This document shows, in pieces, positions 1-10,370 of a DNA stretch of 64,000 bases. Both the position numbers and the translations under genes were made by a program. Numbering within the stretch: the first letter of the stretch is position 1; each line of letters starts with the position of its first letter. The stretch is from Axinella damicornis (lineage: Eukaryota; Porifera; Demospongiae; Axinellida; Axinellidae): the NCBI GenBank assembly GCA_963931865.1, contig OZ007515.1, positions 4,513,321 through 4,577,320 of the forward strand, read 5' to 3'. The notes beneath the pieces were generated by a model. That model saw nothing but the letters and a program-made list of their open reading frames with translations, was not told the origin of the DNA and searched no databases.

Positions 1-2680
1 CCTCAAAATAGAGGTGGCTGGAATATAGGTGACCGCGGTCCTGTGAAGTTTTAGTGTGATTACGAAGGTTAAACACATTTCGTGCATGCACGCATTTCAC
101 GCATGCACGTACACACTGGCCGTTATTGGCTGTGTATTATAGGAGGAGCACGATCTTCTTACCACCACCCAACAAGACCAGACTGTAACACCCCCCCCCC
201 CCCCCCCGGATGTGGCCCTCTCAGGTCACGTACCAACCCACTGAACTGAAAACTCTCACACTTACATTTGGTTTGTAAAATGCATAATTATATTTTTAAA
301 ATGACAGTGTATTATTGCATGCTACAGCGTGCTTGGGGTGGAGCAAGGTGACCGCTATAATAGAACAACAGTAAAGTATGGTGACTGTGGGCTCAGATTC
401 CAAGCTGACCACAAAAGCGGAGGTGACCGCCTTATTCATGTGAGGTTTCACTGTACAGTGCTTGCGAAATATTGTTTTTGGGTCTGTCTATCTGTCTGCA
501 CTCTAATATAAAAAAATCACCTCAAGACCAATAATGTGACTGCATCGTTGATCCACATTGGCACACGTACTCCACACCAAATGTCAGGATGTGAACGATG
601 TCATAACTATTTGGATGTACTGGCCTTCCTGCTTGCCCCCTAGCTACAAATGTACCAATTAAAACTGCCTCTTCGGTTACAATTTCTGCACTGAAAACCA
701 GGTAAGGCTGTAGGTGGAGTTAATGAGAAAGAACTAGCTTTCGTGTGTGACATAGGATGATTCGGTTGACATACCAGTGACAGAGACCGTAATGAGAATG
801 TCTATGATGAGATGAAAGTCGAATGTGAAGTCACTGGGGTCAAACCATCCCCTTTCAGCATGTATTATTTCAAAGCACCCACTGTCACTACTCATGCAGC
901 TCTTTTTGGCACTACAGCAGGTGCTTTGCTTTCACTCACGGTAACAGTAGTCTACCACTGGCGCTAGAAGCAATAGTGAATCGTCAGGCCATCGTTGAAG
1001 TGGCCATATAATAGAGTCGGTAGACTCCATATGTAGGGATAGAGCGGACATGCAATACTCGCGCATGCCAAGAGTCCAGAGTCTTAGGCAAGTCAACGAG
1101 CTGCTCATTTAAGTATTATAATATACGTAACCACATACAAGTAGCAGTTCATCTGTTGATTCGGAAAGCTGCTCGTCACTAGAAAACTGCTCTTTCTCCG
1201 GATCCAACTGGTGCTCATGGCTGATGTGGGTCATTCACTTATCGTGATCGTCCAGCTCTGCAGGTAGGATGTTTCAACTTGTCATTGTTCTTGGTCATAA
1301 TATACAGTCTGGCTATACTTTGCCTCGTCTGGGCATATAGTGACTCCAAGGCAGATGACCTCATCGTCACTGTAATCACCCATAAGATTGGTGAGTGCCA
1401 TCAGGGCTAGCTAACTACCTCGCTAGGACACTGGACACATGCATGGCCCAATTCTTTGGCTTGCAGAAGCCTTAATTGCAAATTGAATGATGAATCTCAT
1501 CATGGAATCATCACATGGTAGGGACAATGGCTTTTAGCTAAATTTATGATTTGCTGTACCATCTGTAACATACATATGAAGTAGAAACAGCATAGAAGTT
1601 TGAACCCCTGCCATCAAAAGCATATGGCCCGACGACGACTAGTGAAGTATGTGCATACAAGAATTAAGGACTTCCACCTTTGGAAAAAGCCAAAGTACAT
1701 GCTAAACCATTGTTTCTGTCACTCACACAAAAGTACTGAATTATTTCGCTGTCGCATTATTCTAATCAACACTTTCATTGAACGCTTTCAAATTCTGTCA
1801 CCAGACAGCCTCCTGGTCTGGGCACGAGACTATCTCGCAAGGCGTTTGAAACCACCCACTCAAGAACTATAGCTCTGTGTGTGATGCCATTTTCTTCATT
1901 TGTACTCATGCGCACAGCACTTAGCTGAGCTAGAAATACAGTTAGTGTGTGAGAGATCTATGCATACTGCCTAATCTTCTCTGTTTGTTGAGGTTGGGGG
2001 ATACTTCAAAAGATGCATGCAAACCACTGTGAGCACTGATGAGCCAATACATACATAGCTACAGGCCAATTGATTGTCTACCCATCTATATCTTGATCCT
2101 GGTTTGATATATTGGTGCACTCATCAACCGATATATCAGTACAGTGCAGGGTTGCAGAAATTTCCATCAGAACCATCGGTCAGCTAGGCCATTAGCTGTT
2201 CTCTCATGGTTCGATCACTTGCCACAGCCTTGTGTTATTTCACCCTGGGGACCAGATGAGGCTATAGTTTGCCATGCCCAGCTGTAGTTACAGTTATACA
2301 TAACAGATGTGGTCATCCGTATTATTTGGGAGCGGTTGCCTTCCACTTCAATTGTTCTCTTTAGCTAGATCTGTTTAGCTACATTGTACTTCTTGTTTAT
2401 TTTACTGCTTTGTTTACCGGTGTTTCTAGTCATGCACGATTGTAGTTACATCAATTGTTTTTTGGCCAAACAAAAGAACTCATTGACTTGAATATGACCG
2501 GACAAATGACCAATAAATGTTCTTCTGACCTTGGAGCCAACATGAGAACACCAGCATTGCCTAAAGGTCAAAGGCATAATTCAAACTAGATTCCGTTCTC
2601 TTTATTGTTAGCTAATCTGATCTGATGTCATGTGTGAATTATATAGCACCCAAACCTCTGAATTTATTTTACCACTGCAG
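1..2680. other. No supported gene; non-coding or intronic
   Basis: I see no coding exon with family similarity here. There is a 17-base poly-C tract at 191-207. A stretch near 1013-1045 reappears as a reverse-complement copy near 22345-22373, so it belongs to a dispersed repeat. If the CAP-Gly exon at 2681 is part of a live gene, this stretch would be its upstream intron, but no first exon like those of the three paralogues is visible. Confidence 0.5.
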
Positions 2681-2893
2681 GAACCACAATTCCATGGACG
2701 CGGATCTACTAATGGGTTTTTCCAGGGCAAGCAGTACTTTCAGTGTGAAGAGAACTGTGGGCTGTTCGTTGGACTCGGCAAGCTCTCAAAATTCCCCCAG
2801 GGTGCCAGTCATGCAAAGGTTTCTTCTTCCAGCGAGAATGTTACAAAATTGGGTCAGCAACATAATGACAGCAGCAACCAGTATGGTATACGT

Positions 2894-3491
2894 TAGCCTC
2901 GTACCCAGGCCTTCAATCGTGGGGGGAAGGCCTGGTATACACTGTTTGCGCATGCGTTTAATTTCCCCAAAAATCTTAGAAAATAGGATATCTCGGTATT
3001 CTTCCGTGAAACGATGACGCCAAATGACGAGTAGCAATCATGGCATGCAGTGTAAGCGAAAATTCCGGTGGTAGTAGTTTCTCTGAGGCTCTTTCCTATG
3101 CTTTGCGAAGGCTGAAAATGACACGGATTACTGTGAAAGAAGAGCAGCGCTCCTCCATGAGAGCTGTGTACGAAGGCAGCGACGTGTTCGTGTGGCTACC
3201 TACTGGCTATGGCAAGAGCCTGTGCCACCAAGCGCTGTCTTTCTTCATGAACTACAAGAAGGGACTTTAGACAGTGGAAAAGAGCTGTGGTGTGCTTGTT
3301 GTGAGCCCTTTGATCGCTCTCATATCTCATGCACGCGTACGCGGATGTGTTTACGCAAAACATCATCGGTTAAGCCCAACCCATTCGCAAACGTCATAAT
3401 TAAAATTGACGTAATATTTCAATTAAACGCATGCGCAAACAGTGTGTACCAGGCCTTCCCCCTGCGATTTGAAGGCCTGGGTACGAGGCTA
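2894..3491. mobile_element. TIR DNA transposon carrying a RecQ-like fragment, 9-bp target duplication
   Basis: The left end TAGCCTCGTACCCAGGCCTT and the right end are inverted repeats that continue inward for about 70 bp. The element is flanked by a perfect 9-bp direct repeat, GGTATACGT, at 2885-2893 and 3492-3500. Inside is a RecQ helicase-like reading frame. No transposase is visible, so it is a non-autonomous element that seems to have captured host helicase sequence. A 9-bp duplication is typical of Mutator-like elements, but I cannot assign the superfamily. Confidence 0.85.
3040..3399 (+). pseudogene. RecQ-like helicase N-terminal fragment with premature stop
   Basis: The frame from ATG 3040 contains a Walker A motif in RecQ context, WLPTGYGKSLCHQ (about residues 51-63), after an upstream region like the RecQ Q-motif area. 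An in-frame TAG at 3268-3270 breaks it. The same frame then reads VLVVSPLIALISHARVRG, which matches RecQ motif Ia, before ending at 3397-3399. No DEAH box or later motifs follow. It lies wholly within the TIR element 2894-3491 and is probably not a functional helicase. Confidence 0.7.
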
Positions 3492-3882
3492 GGTATACGT
3501 ATGAGGACACGCTCCAGTGTCGATTCTCCACCAAATGTATTTAAAATATAGAGTGGTGGTTTATAACAAGTCGTCCCATTCTTCAAAATTATTCCTTGTC
3601 ACACTATCTATCACAGATTATACACCCAAAGTGGCTTGAGAATCTGTGAACAATTAACCACTTGCTTCTCAATGTCTATGCAGCCAGCTAGTGCACTAAA
3701 CTGAAGCCAGACTAAACTGTGCTGCAGGTGGTTACCAAGGAGACTCCATAGCAACTGCGCTGCAGTATGATGCAAGCCATAGTAATCAACATGAGATAAG
3801 TCAGTTAGATCACGCCTAGTCTGGTTTACAGTCACTTGCCCTCAGGCGCTTTGTGCTGTCTTGCTTGTGACTATAAATCAGA

Positions 3883-4296
3883 TAGCCTCATTCCCAGGCG
3901 GTTCCCACCGCCAGTATTTCATCGCTTCCAGTATGAAATACAGCGGGGGAAGGCCTGGGAGATCTGGTCACGTGCGATGCCATCAAGTAGCTAGACACAT
4001 GGTAGACACATGGAGGGCGGTGCCCAATGAAGAATCTCGACGTCCTGTGTTGTACTGTCCGTCCAATGGCTGGATATCAGAGCGTTCGAAAGGCAGACAA
4101 TCGATACCATTCATTGTTCACAACGCCGGGGACGGATCAACGCAAAACAGGTATTTAACGGTTGGGCACCGCCCCCCGTGTGTCTACCATCTGTCTACCA
4201 GACGTCATTGCACGTGACCAGATCTCCCGTATTTCATACTGGAAGCGATGAAATACTGGCGGTGGGAACGGTGGGAACGGCCTGGGAACGAGGCTA
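3883..4296. mobile_element. Non-autonomous TIR element (TAGCCT family)
   Basis: The ends are inverted repeats (left TAGCCTCATTCCCAGGCGG, right ...CCTGGGAACGAGGCTA) with about 100 bp of internal inverted homology, including a GATCTGGTCACGTG stretch. The flanks TAAATCAGA (3874-3882) and TAAATCATA (4297-4305) match at 8 of 9 bases, so a 9-bp target duplication is likely. The 118-codon open frame inside shows no family similarity and is treated as chance. Confidence 0.8.
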
Positions 4297-4485
4297 TAAA
4301 TCATATACATCCTCCTAGACATGTAACTAATGGCATGACGAGACCAGATTTGGGCACGGATTATTGCAGTTGTGCCAACCCTGGTATTTGTATGAATATG
4401 CAGGACAACTATAGCCTCTTTTTATTTTTCTTTCTCAGTGATCCATTACACTAACTGTGCTCCTAGGAGAAAATTTACTGTTAGG

Positions 4486-4961
4486 TCGAGGGGCAACCGC
4501 ACTCTGGTAGCTGCGTTGCAACCAGTTGCAACTCGCTGGTCGTGCAAGCTAGGTACAGGTATTGCAGTTCATTATGCAAATGTCACGTGATGTCGAGTCG
4601 ATTGAGCAATGGCGTCCAAAGAACTTAGTACAGTGTTAACAACTTTGCCAGCGTGGTGAGTTTTGATACGTAAGCGTCAGTGAACGACAGCGATCACGGC
4701 TGTGTGGTCAGAATCTTTGTGGGGCCTTCGTAAGACTGTACTGGCAACCAACGTCGAAGAGAGTCATCGAGCAATGGCGGCCGACGGCACAACAAAAAGC
4801 ACTTGTATCTCCACCATCAAGGTGAGTTTCTGCACAATTATTATGTGATTGTGTCACTGCATGATGGCGATCATGGCAGTGTAGTCAGAATCTTTGTAGG
4901 CCATTCCGAAGTAGTCAAACGTTTATAATTACGCAGCACAATTTTTCCCCTACCAGGAGTG
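4486..4961. mobile_element. Dispersed repeat, copy 1 (CACTCCTGGTAG family)
   Basis: This stretch is homologous to 18911-19452 (reverse), 33386-34058 (forward) and 34059-34450 (reverse). It shares blocks containing GCGATCACGGCTGT and GAGCAATGGCG, and ends with TTTTTCCCCTACCAGGAGTG. It is a transposon-like family of unknown class, with no intact protein. Confidence 0.65.
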
Positions 4962-5219
4962 TAATATCAAACTAATCCGGGCCATTTTGATCATGACAGT
5001 AAAGGTGCTAGCATAACTGGAATTCTGAACACACATCCTCTTGCCAGTTGACATCTCAGGTAAAATATTTAGCCTGATCATTTTTCTCTTCACACATCCC
5101 AATGTAACAGCTCCCTTCAGCAATCCCACCATATTCTTCACATTTCTGTTCAAGCTTCTCTCCTAAGCAGTTCTTTTCCCATGATGTCATTTTCACTATG
5201 TGGTAATTACAAGGCTTAA

Positions 5220-5827
5220 CCCTTTAAGTCCCATTGACGTCTATAGGCGTCATTTAGACCCTATGCACTTGTATGGCTTCTCGTCAGTCCAAAAAGGGAC
5301 CAAAAAGGCTTCAGAGGGCCTAGGGACCGACTTTGAGGGCCGAACTCAAAAATTTGGTCAGATTTCGGCGCGCCTCCCCCACTAAATGTACAAGCGGGGG
5401 GGTATCGAAAGGGGGGGCGGCAGCCCCCCCTTTGCCTGTCGTGGGCGTTTTTTTTGTGGATTTTAATGAGATTCATTGACCCGAGAATTATTTATTCTAA
5501 TGATATTCGTAGACCCCACCCAGGGCCTCAAGAAAACCTGCAAATTGGTGGTGTAAGGTGTGCCATCAGTCAGATCTGGCCCAAGTTTAGGGAAATGCTG
5601 GGCGAAAATCCGGCTGACATCCACCTTTGACCTCCGATTGCTGGGCTTGTGGGGGGTCATGAATATCATTAACGGTATTGCCAGAGGGGTCTCTCCATGT
5701 GTGCGGGCCCCACCAAGTTTGGCCGCTGAGGAGCGAATGCTGTGGGAGAGGAGTACCTACGAAAGTGGTGTGCCCTGAATGCATGAAAATGTGTTGTCTT
5801 GGTGGGAAGAATTCGGTGGTTAAAGGG
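5220..5827. mobile_element. piggyBac-like or Kolobok-like MITE with TTAA target site
   Basis: TTAA lies at 5216-5219 and again at 5828-5831. The enclosed element begins CCCTTTAAGTCCC and ends GGTTAAAGGG, so its termini are inverted. TTAA duplication with CCC/GGG ends is typical of piggyBac, and Kolobok also uses TTAA. No transposase frame is seen in its 608 bp. Open frames inside are overlapping on both strands and look like chance. Confidence 0.65.
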
Positions 5828-5913
5828 TTAAGCACTAATTTCCTGTGAATAACATGTGTGAATGCCTGTAGACTATAGTCCACTAGTAGCCCAGTGTTGC
5901 ACTCCTCTGCTGA

Positions 5914-5990
5914 GGGGTCTGCATGGCTCAGTGGTAGGAGTGTTGATCTGGTAATCTGAAGGTTTTGAGGTCTAATCCCAGTGGGTGACC
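5914..5990 (+). repeat. tRNA-like SINE head (tRNA-Thr-like)
   Basis: A polymerase III A-box-like stretch (TGGCTCAGTGGTAGGAG) is followed by an anticodon-loop-like CTGGTAA and a B-box-like GAGGTCTAATCCC. Only about four acceptor-stem pairs can form, so a functional tRNA is unlikely. A body follows, ending near AATAAACC, as in the SINE at 26956. Confidence 0.4.
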
Positions 5991-6706
5991 AGTTTACTTT
6001 TGTTGACACTTCGCAGAATAAACCCCCTTGAATGGTAGAGTACAAACAATAGTATTGGCAGTATGTGACGTTACAAGTGCTTAATTGGGACAAACCATAA
6101 GCTAGCCACCTACAAAGCAGCCTGGGTCGATGACGCTAACTGTATAGTATGAGCTGGTGGATGCATATCCACGAGGCAAGAGGAAGACCTGAGACATCAT
6201 TAGTTTGCCCTACCTGTTGCACTAGCCACCAGCAGTGTGGTTGCTGATTCAGAGTATCGGTAATAGTACCTGCAATAAGTTATGATCAATTCGCTAAATT
6301 AGTACCCACATATAATAGTGACGTTGAGGTATTTCCTTATGCTCATTGTTCCTGTACAGTCATCCTACCCAGGCCCACTGTTAGCCCCATCTGTATCAGG
6401 GTCAGTGAGCTTGAGCTAGTTCCTTGCTCACTGGTGAGCATATTCATGGTGTGTAAACACCTTCCCAATCAGGATGGGAAACCTGTAATCAGTTTGAGCA
6501 TGAGGTGTCTTTACTTGCCAGGATGTCTGCCTGTGTAACTCTGTTGCTGGACCTGTTAGTCAGCTCTGTGTTTCACTGTCCTGACATGAAGGTGCTAAGA
6601 GAGCCAATGCAGATAGCGAAAAAAGGAAAGGTGAAAAAATTTCTGTGCTTTGATCGACGCTACATGCTACTCTTTGCCTTATTCAACAGTAGCCGTGCTT
6701 TCCTCC
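5991..6706. other. No supported gene
   Basis: SINE-body-like sequence is followed by anonymous AT-rich DNA. I see no exon with recognisable protein similarity. Confidence 0.45.
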
Positions 6707-6868
6707 GGGCCTGGTGTGGGCATGTGTGTGTGTGTATACTTCTGGGCCTGGTGTGGGCTTGTGTGTGTGTGTATACTTCTGGGCCTGGTGTGGGCATGTG
6801 CGTGTGTGTATACTTCTGGGCCTGGTGTGGGCTTGTGTGTGTGTGTATACTTCTGGGCCTGGTGTGGG

Positions 6869-6904
<36 letters not shown>

Positions 6905-7676
6905 CTTCTGGGCCTGGTGTGGGTTTGTGTGTGTGTGTATACTTCTGGGCCTGGTGTGGGCATGTGCGTGTGTGTATACTGCTGGGCCTGGTGTGGGCAT
7001 GTGCGTGTGTGTATACTTCTGGGCCTGGTGTGGGCATGTGCGTGTGTGTATACTTCTGGGCCTGGTGTGGGCATGTGCGTGTGTGTATACTTCTGGGCCT
7101 GGTGTGGGCTTGTGTGTGTGTGTATATTTCTGGGCCTGGTGTGGGCATGTGCATGTGTGTATACTTCTGGGCCTGGTGTGGGCATGTGCGTGTGTGTATA
7201 CTTCTGGGCCTGGTGTGGGCTTGTGTGTGTGTGTATACTTCTGGGCCTGGTGTGGGCATGTGCATGTGTGTATACTTCTGGGCCTGGTGTGGGCATGTGT
7301 GTGTGTGTGTGTGTGTGTGTATACCTCCGGGCCTGGTGTGGGCATGTGTGTATGTGTGTGTATATATGAGCCTGGTGTGGGCATGTGTGTATGTGTGTGT
7401 ATATATGAGCCTGGTGTGGGCATGTGATAATACCTCCAGACCTGGTGTGGGCTGTGTGTGTGTATACCTCCAGGCCTGGTGTGGGCATGTGTGTGTGTGT
7501 GTGTGTGTATATACCTCCGGCCGGGCCTGGTGTGGGTATGTGTGTGTGTGTGTGTATGTATACCTTCGGGCCTGGTGTGGACATGTGTGTGTATGTGTAT
7601 GCCTGGTGTGGGCATGTGTGTGTATGTGTATACCTCCAGGCCTGGTGTGCATGGGCATGTGTGTGTATGTGTGTAC
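6707..7676. repeat. 37-bp GT-rich minisatellite
   Basis: About 25 tandem copies of a unit near 37 bp, built as GGGCCTGGTGTGGGCATG, a (TG)n stretch and TATACTTCT. Copies vary in the length of the (TG)n part and drift towards the 3' end. The array is open in several frames on both strands because the unit contains few stop codons. None of these frames is a credible protein. Confidence 0.95.
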
Positions 7677-7825
7677 AAGTCTGAGAGAGCTGCAACCTGG
7701 ACTGCATGTAGTAGCTACGTATTCTGAGATCTGTGTGTATGCTTAGAAAGTGTGTGAGGTTTGTAAATTGTGTGCTTCCTATTGGGTCTGTTTAGAGCAA
7801 TATATAGTATGTGTATGAGACTACA

Positions 7826-7934
7826 TAGTTCCCAGGCCTCCACGCCCAGCTTTTGTCGCTTGCAGTATGCAAAGCGCTTTTCATACTGCAAGTGAAAAAA
7901 GCTGGTCGTGGAGGCCTGGGAGTTAACGAGGCTA
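7826..7934. mobile_element. Short TAGCCT-family hairpin MITE
   Basis: A 109-bp inverted repeat with arms containing CCCAGGCCTCCACGCCCAGC and the complementary GGAGGCCTGGGA, ending GAGGCTA. It is a minimal derivative of the element family at 15728 and 40096. No clear target duplication is seen. Confidence 0.6.
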
Positions 7935-8310
7935 GTTCCCAGCTGCGACAGTACATGCATTCACACTGGTATGTGGGAAGGTAGTTCCCAGCTCTTGTGA
8001 CGTCATATCCTGTCACAGTGTAATGATTGTGAATATAGCTGACCAACTTGTAGCTGTATAAGTTGTTCCTTCACTGATGGGTCCTCTCTGATATCTGAAT
8101 GTGGTGTTGAGTTTATCCATTTTAGCTGGCTTTGGGCTCACATCTCAGTTATGTATGCAGTACTAGGAATGAGCTCAGTGATTTGATGTACTCACTAACC
8201 CTTCATCATGAAAATATGGAGCTCAAGATTGTTGGCATGACAATACTTTACGTTGTGGAATGCTAATGGAAGTGTTGAGTACAGTGTTCTTCTCTATCTT
8301 TCTGCACCAG

Positions 8311-10370
8311 AAGCGGAAAAGAGGAGTCACCTTGCTGCCTGCGAACGAGCAATTAAGGAGAAAGGGTTCCTTAAGCAGACGTCTATTCACTGCGTATTTA
8401 TCGGCATGCCACGGTCCGGAAAAAGTTCATTGATGCGTCGTCTCCTTGGAAAGCGTCTGTCTTCACATGCTAGTACTGGGGTGGCTGAAAGGGTTGTGCG
8501 TGTGGAGATCAGGAAGTCCACGGTACATGTGTCTGGGCTGCTCTGGTGTGAGTTGGAGGATCTTGACGATGAAGCCACCTTACTCATGTGCGATGTGTCG
8601 AAGATTGATATTGCTCAGTCTGCCACAAATCTTCCACAGCCAGGTAAGCCATTCTCTCTGTCGAAGTTTCTTCGAAAACTCTTTAAACTGACTCCACGTA
8701 CCCAGCAAGCAGCTTCTTCCCCCAGTCCACAGTCTTCTGCACAGCCGCAGGTACCAGAGGAACAAGGTACCAAACATCCACTTGAAGTATTCGGAGATTC
8801 TTTCGAGAAGAAATGGTCCAAATTGAAGGATCTGCTCGATGACCACTGGACAGTGTACCTCACTGATACAGGAGGTCAGCCAGAGTTTCAGGAGCTGCTT
8901 CCGATTCTTGTCTGTGGTCCTTCCATCTTCTTCCTGGTGTTCCGTCTTGATCTTGAGCTCAATAGCAGGTATCAGGTGGAGTATATCAACTCTAGTGGGG
9001 AGTCCATTGTACCGTACAAGGCTGGCCTCACGGTACAGGAGACTCTTCTTCAGAGTCTTGCTACCATTGCGTCCACTAGTATAACCAGAATGGTAGGTGG
9101 TAAAACGGTTGACATCTTGCCCAGAGCTTTCTTTGTCGGCACACACAAAGACCGTGTGTCAGACCAACACCTGCTTCAGATAGACAACACTCTCCAGGCA
9201 GTAGTTAAAAGGACCGAAGCTTATCAGGAGGGGATGGTCCAGTTTGCTTCCGAATCTTGCTTGATCCTTGCAGTCAACAACCTGTCTGAAGGTGATGAGG
9301 ATGTGCAGCAGATCCGAACTGCTGTGGAGCGTATTGGAAGGCAAGGAAACTATGAAGTGAATACTTCTGTCTCGTGGCTCATGTTTAGCAACATCTTGCA
9401 GCAGCTGAATGCGCCTGTTCTCGAATATGAGCGAGGCTTCAGAGTTGCTCAGAAGTGTGGAATTAGAACACGTGATGAGATGAGTGATGCTCTGCAATTC
9501 CTTCATGAGAATGTTGGAGTGATTCGCTACTACCGTGATGTACCAGAACTCAGAGAGTTCATTATCAAGGACCTTCGGTACCTCTTTGATGTGATCACCG
9601 ACCTTCTTGTTGCCACCTTTACATTTGACCGCACTGCTCCATCCCTTTGTGAGCGGTTCACACGCAAAGGAATCTTCCCACTTGATGTCTTCGAAAAGCT
9701 AGCCAGGTCAACCGAATTTTTTCCTCCTTCAAAACTTGTCGCACTCCTGCAGCACCTCAACATCGTAGCAGAGCTCAAGAAAGATGCTGTTTCCTCTCAG
9801 TATTTCATCCCGTGTGTCCTTACACACTCCGAGAGCAGCCAGTCCGCAATGTCTGCCGCGACTCCCTCTCATGCCTGCCCTCTGCTGGTGATGTTCGAGA
9901 GTGGATATTGTCCTAAGGGACTGTTTGGGTCAATGGCGGTTCACCTACTCGAGAATAAAATGAAGTCAAGTCTGGAGTGGGGCTTGGAGCAGGACAAAAT
10001 CTTCCGATACCAAATCTGCCTCTCTGTTGGCCCATACGATTCTTTTCAGCTGAAGGTGCTACCCGGTTTCCTATCCATCGAGCTTCGTTCTTTCTCAGGA
10101 GCTTCAAATCGCGAGATTTCTCTTGCAAGTGTGTGTAGTGAGGTTCGCCAGTGCATCAGCAGCAGTATAAGCGAGGTTTGTGAAGCGTTACAATGCTCTC
10201 GAAAGGCTGCACATTCCTTTGCCTTCTTCTGTCCAGAAGTGGTAGGTTCCGACCAGTCACCTCATCCCGCCACACTCAAGCTGCTTCATGGAAAACCATG
10301 TATCCTGAAGTGTCCCATCACCCACAAGCAGTTTGACCTCCCTGATGGCTGTCTGGTGTGGTTCAATGAG
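8311..10370 (+). CDS. ROC-COR exon
   Basis: This large exon has a good acceptor: a pyrimidine tract, then CTGCACCAG at 8302-8310. Counted from the open frame at 8253, the Walker A/G1 motif GMPRSGKSS lies near residues 51-59, the G3 motif DTGGQPE near 205-211 and the G4-like THKD near 297-300. This order and spacing are typical of ROC domains. Between G1 and G3 is a Pro/Ser/Gln-rich insertion of about 40 residues. Residues from about 380 to 560 have the length and leucine pattern of a COR region (residue 453 onward reads VATFTFDR). The exon most likely ends at GAG|GTGGGC (10370/10371), which is phase 0. Confidence 0.75.

Larger units (their letters stand above)
2681..3551 (+). pseudogene. Orphan CYLD-like CAP-Gly second-half exon, interrupted by a transposon
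   Basis: An AG acceptor at 2679-2680 opens a phase-0 exon. Its start matches exon 2 of the paralogues at 17655 and 40725: a small Gly-rich turn, then the pattern [19 protein letters not shown], which is the second half of a CAP-Gly domain, the tubulin- or NEMO-binding fold of CYLD. The frame stays open to 2893, where a TIR element (2894-3491) begins. After the element the same frame resumes at 3492 and runs to a stop at 3549-3551, so the insertion interrupted what had been one reading frame. No exon 1 and no downstream CAP-Gly exon are seen in this stretch. It may be a stranded fragment, or a 5' part of the ROC-COR gene at 8.3 kb. Confidence 0.6.

Noticed and set aside
3861..4217. 118-codon frame
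   Set aside because: It lies wholly inside a non-autonomous TIR element, overlaps its inverted arm and has no recognisable domain.
5914..5990. Functional tRNA-Thr gene
   Set aside because: The acceptor stem pairs at only about four positions and a SINE-like body follows, so it is a tRNA-derived repeat.
6505..7746. 413-codon plus-strand frame and 330-codon minus-strand frames
   Set aside because: They are products of the GT-rich 37-bp minisatellite; all frames repeat the same short peptide and none has a domain.
8580..9146. 188-codon minus-strand frame
   Set aside because: It is antisense to the ROC domain, whose G motifs define the coding strand.
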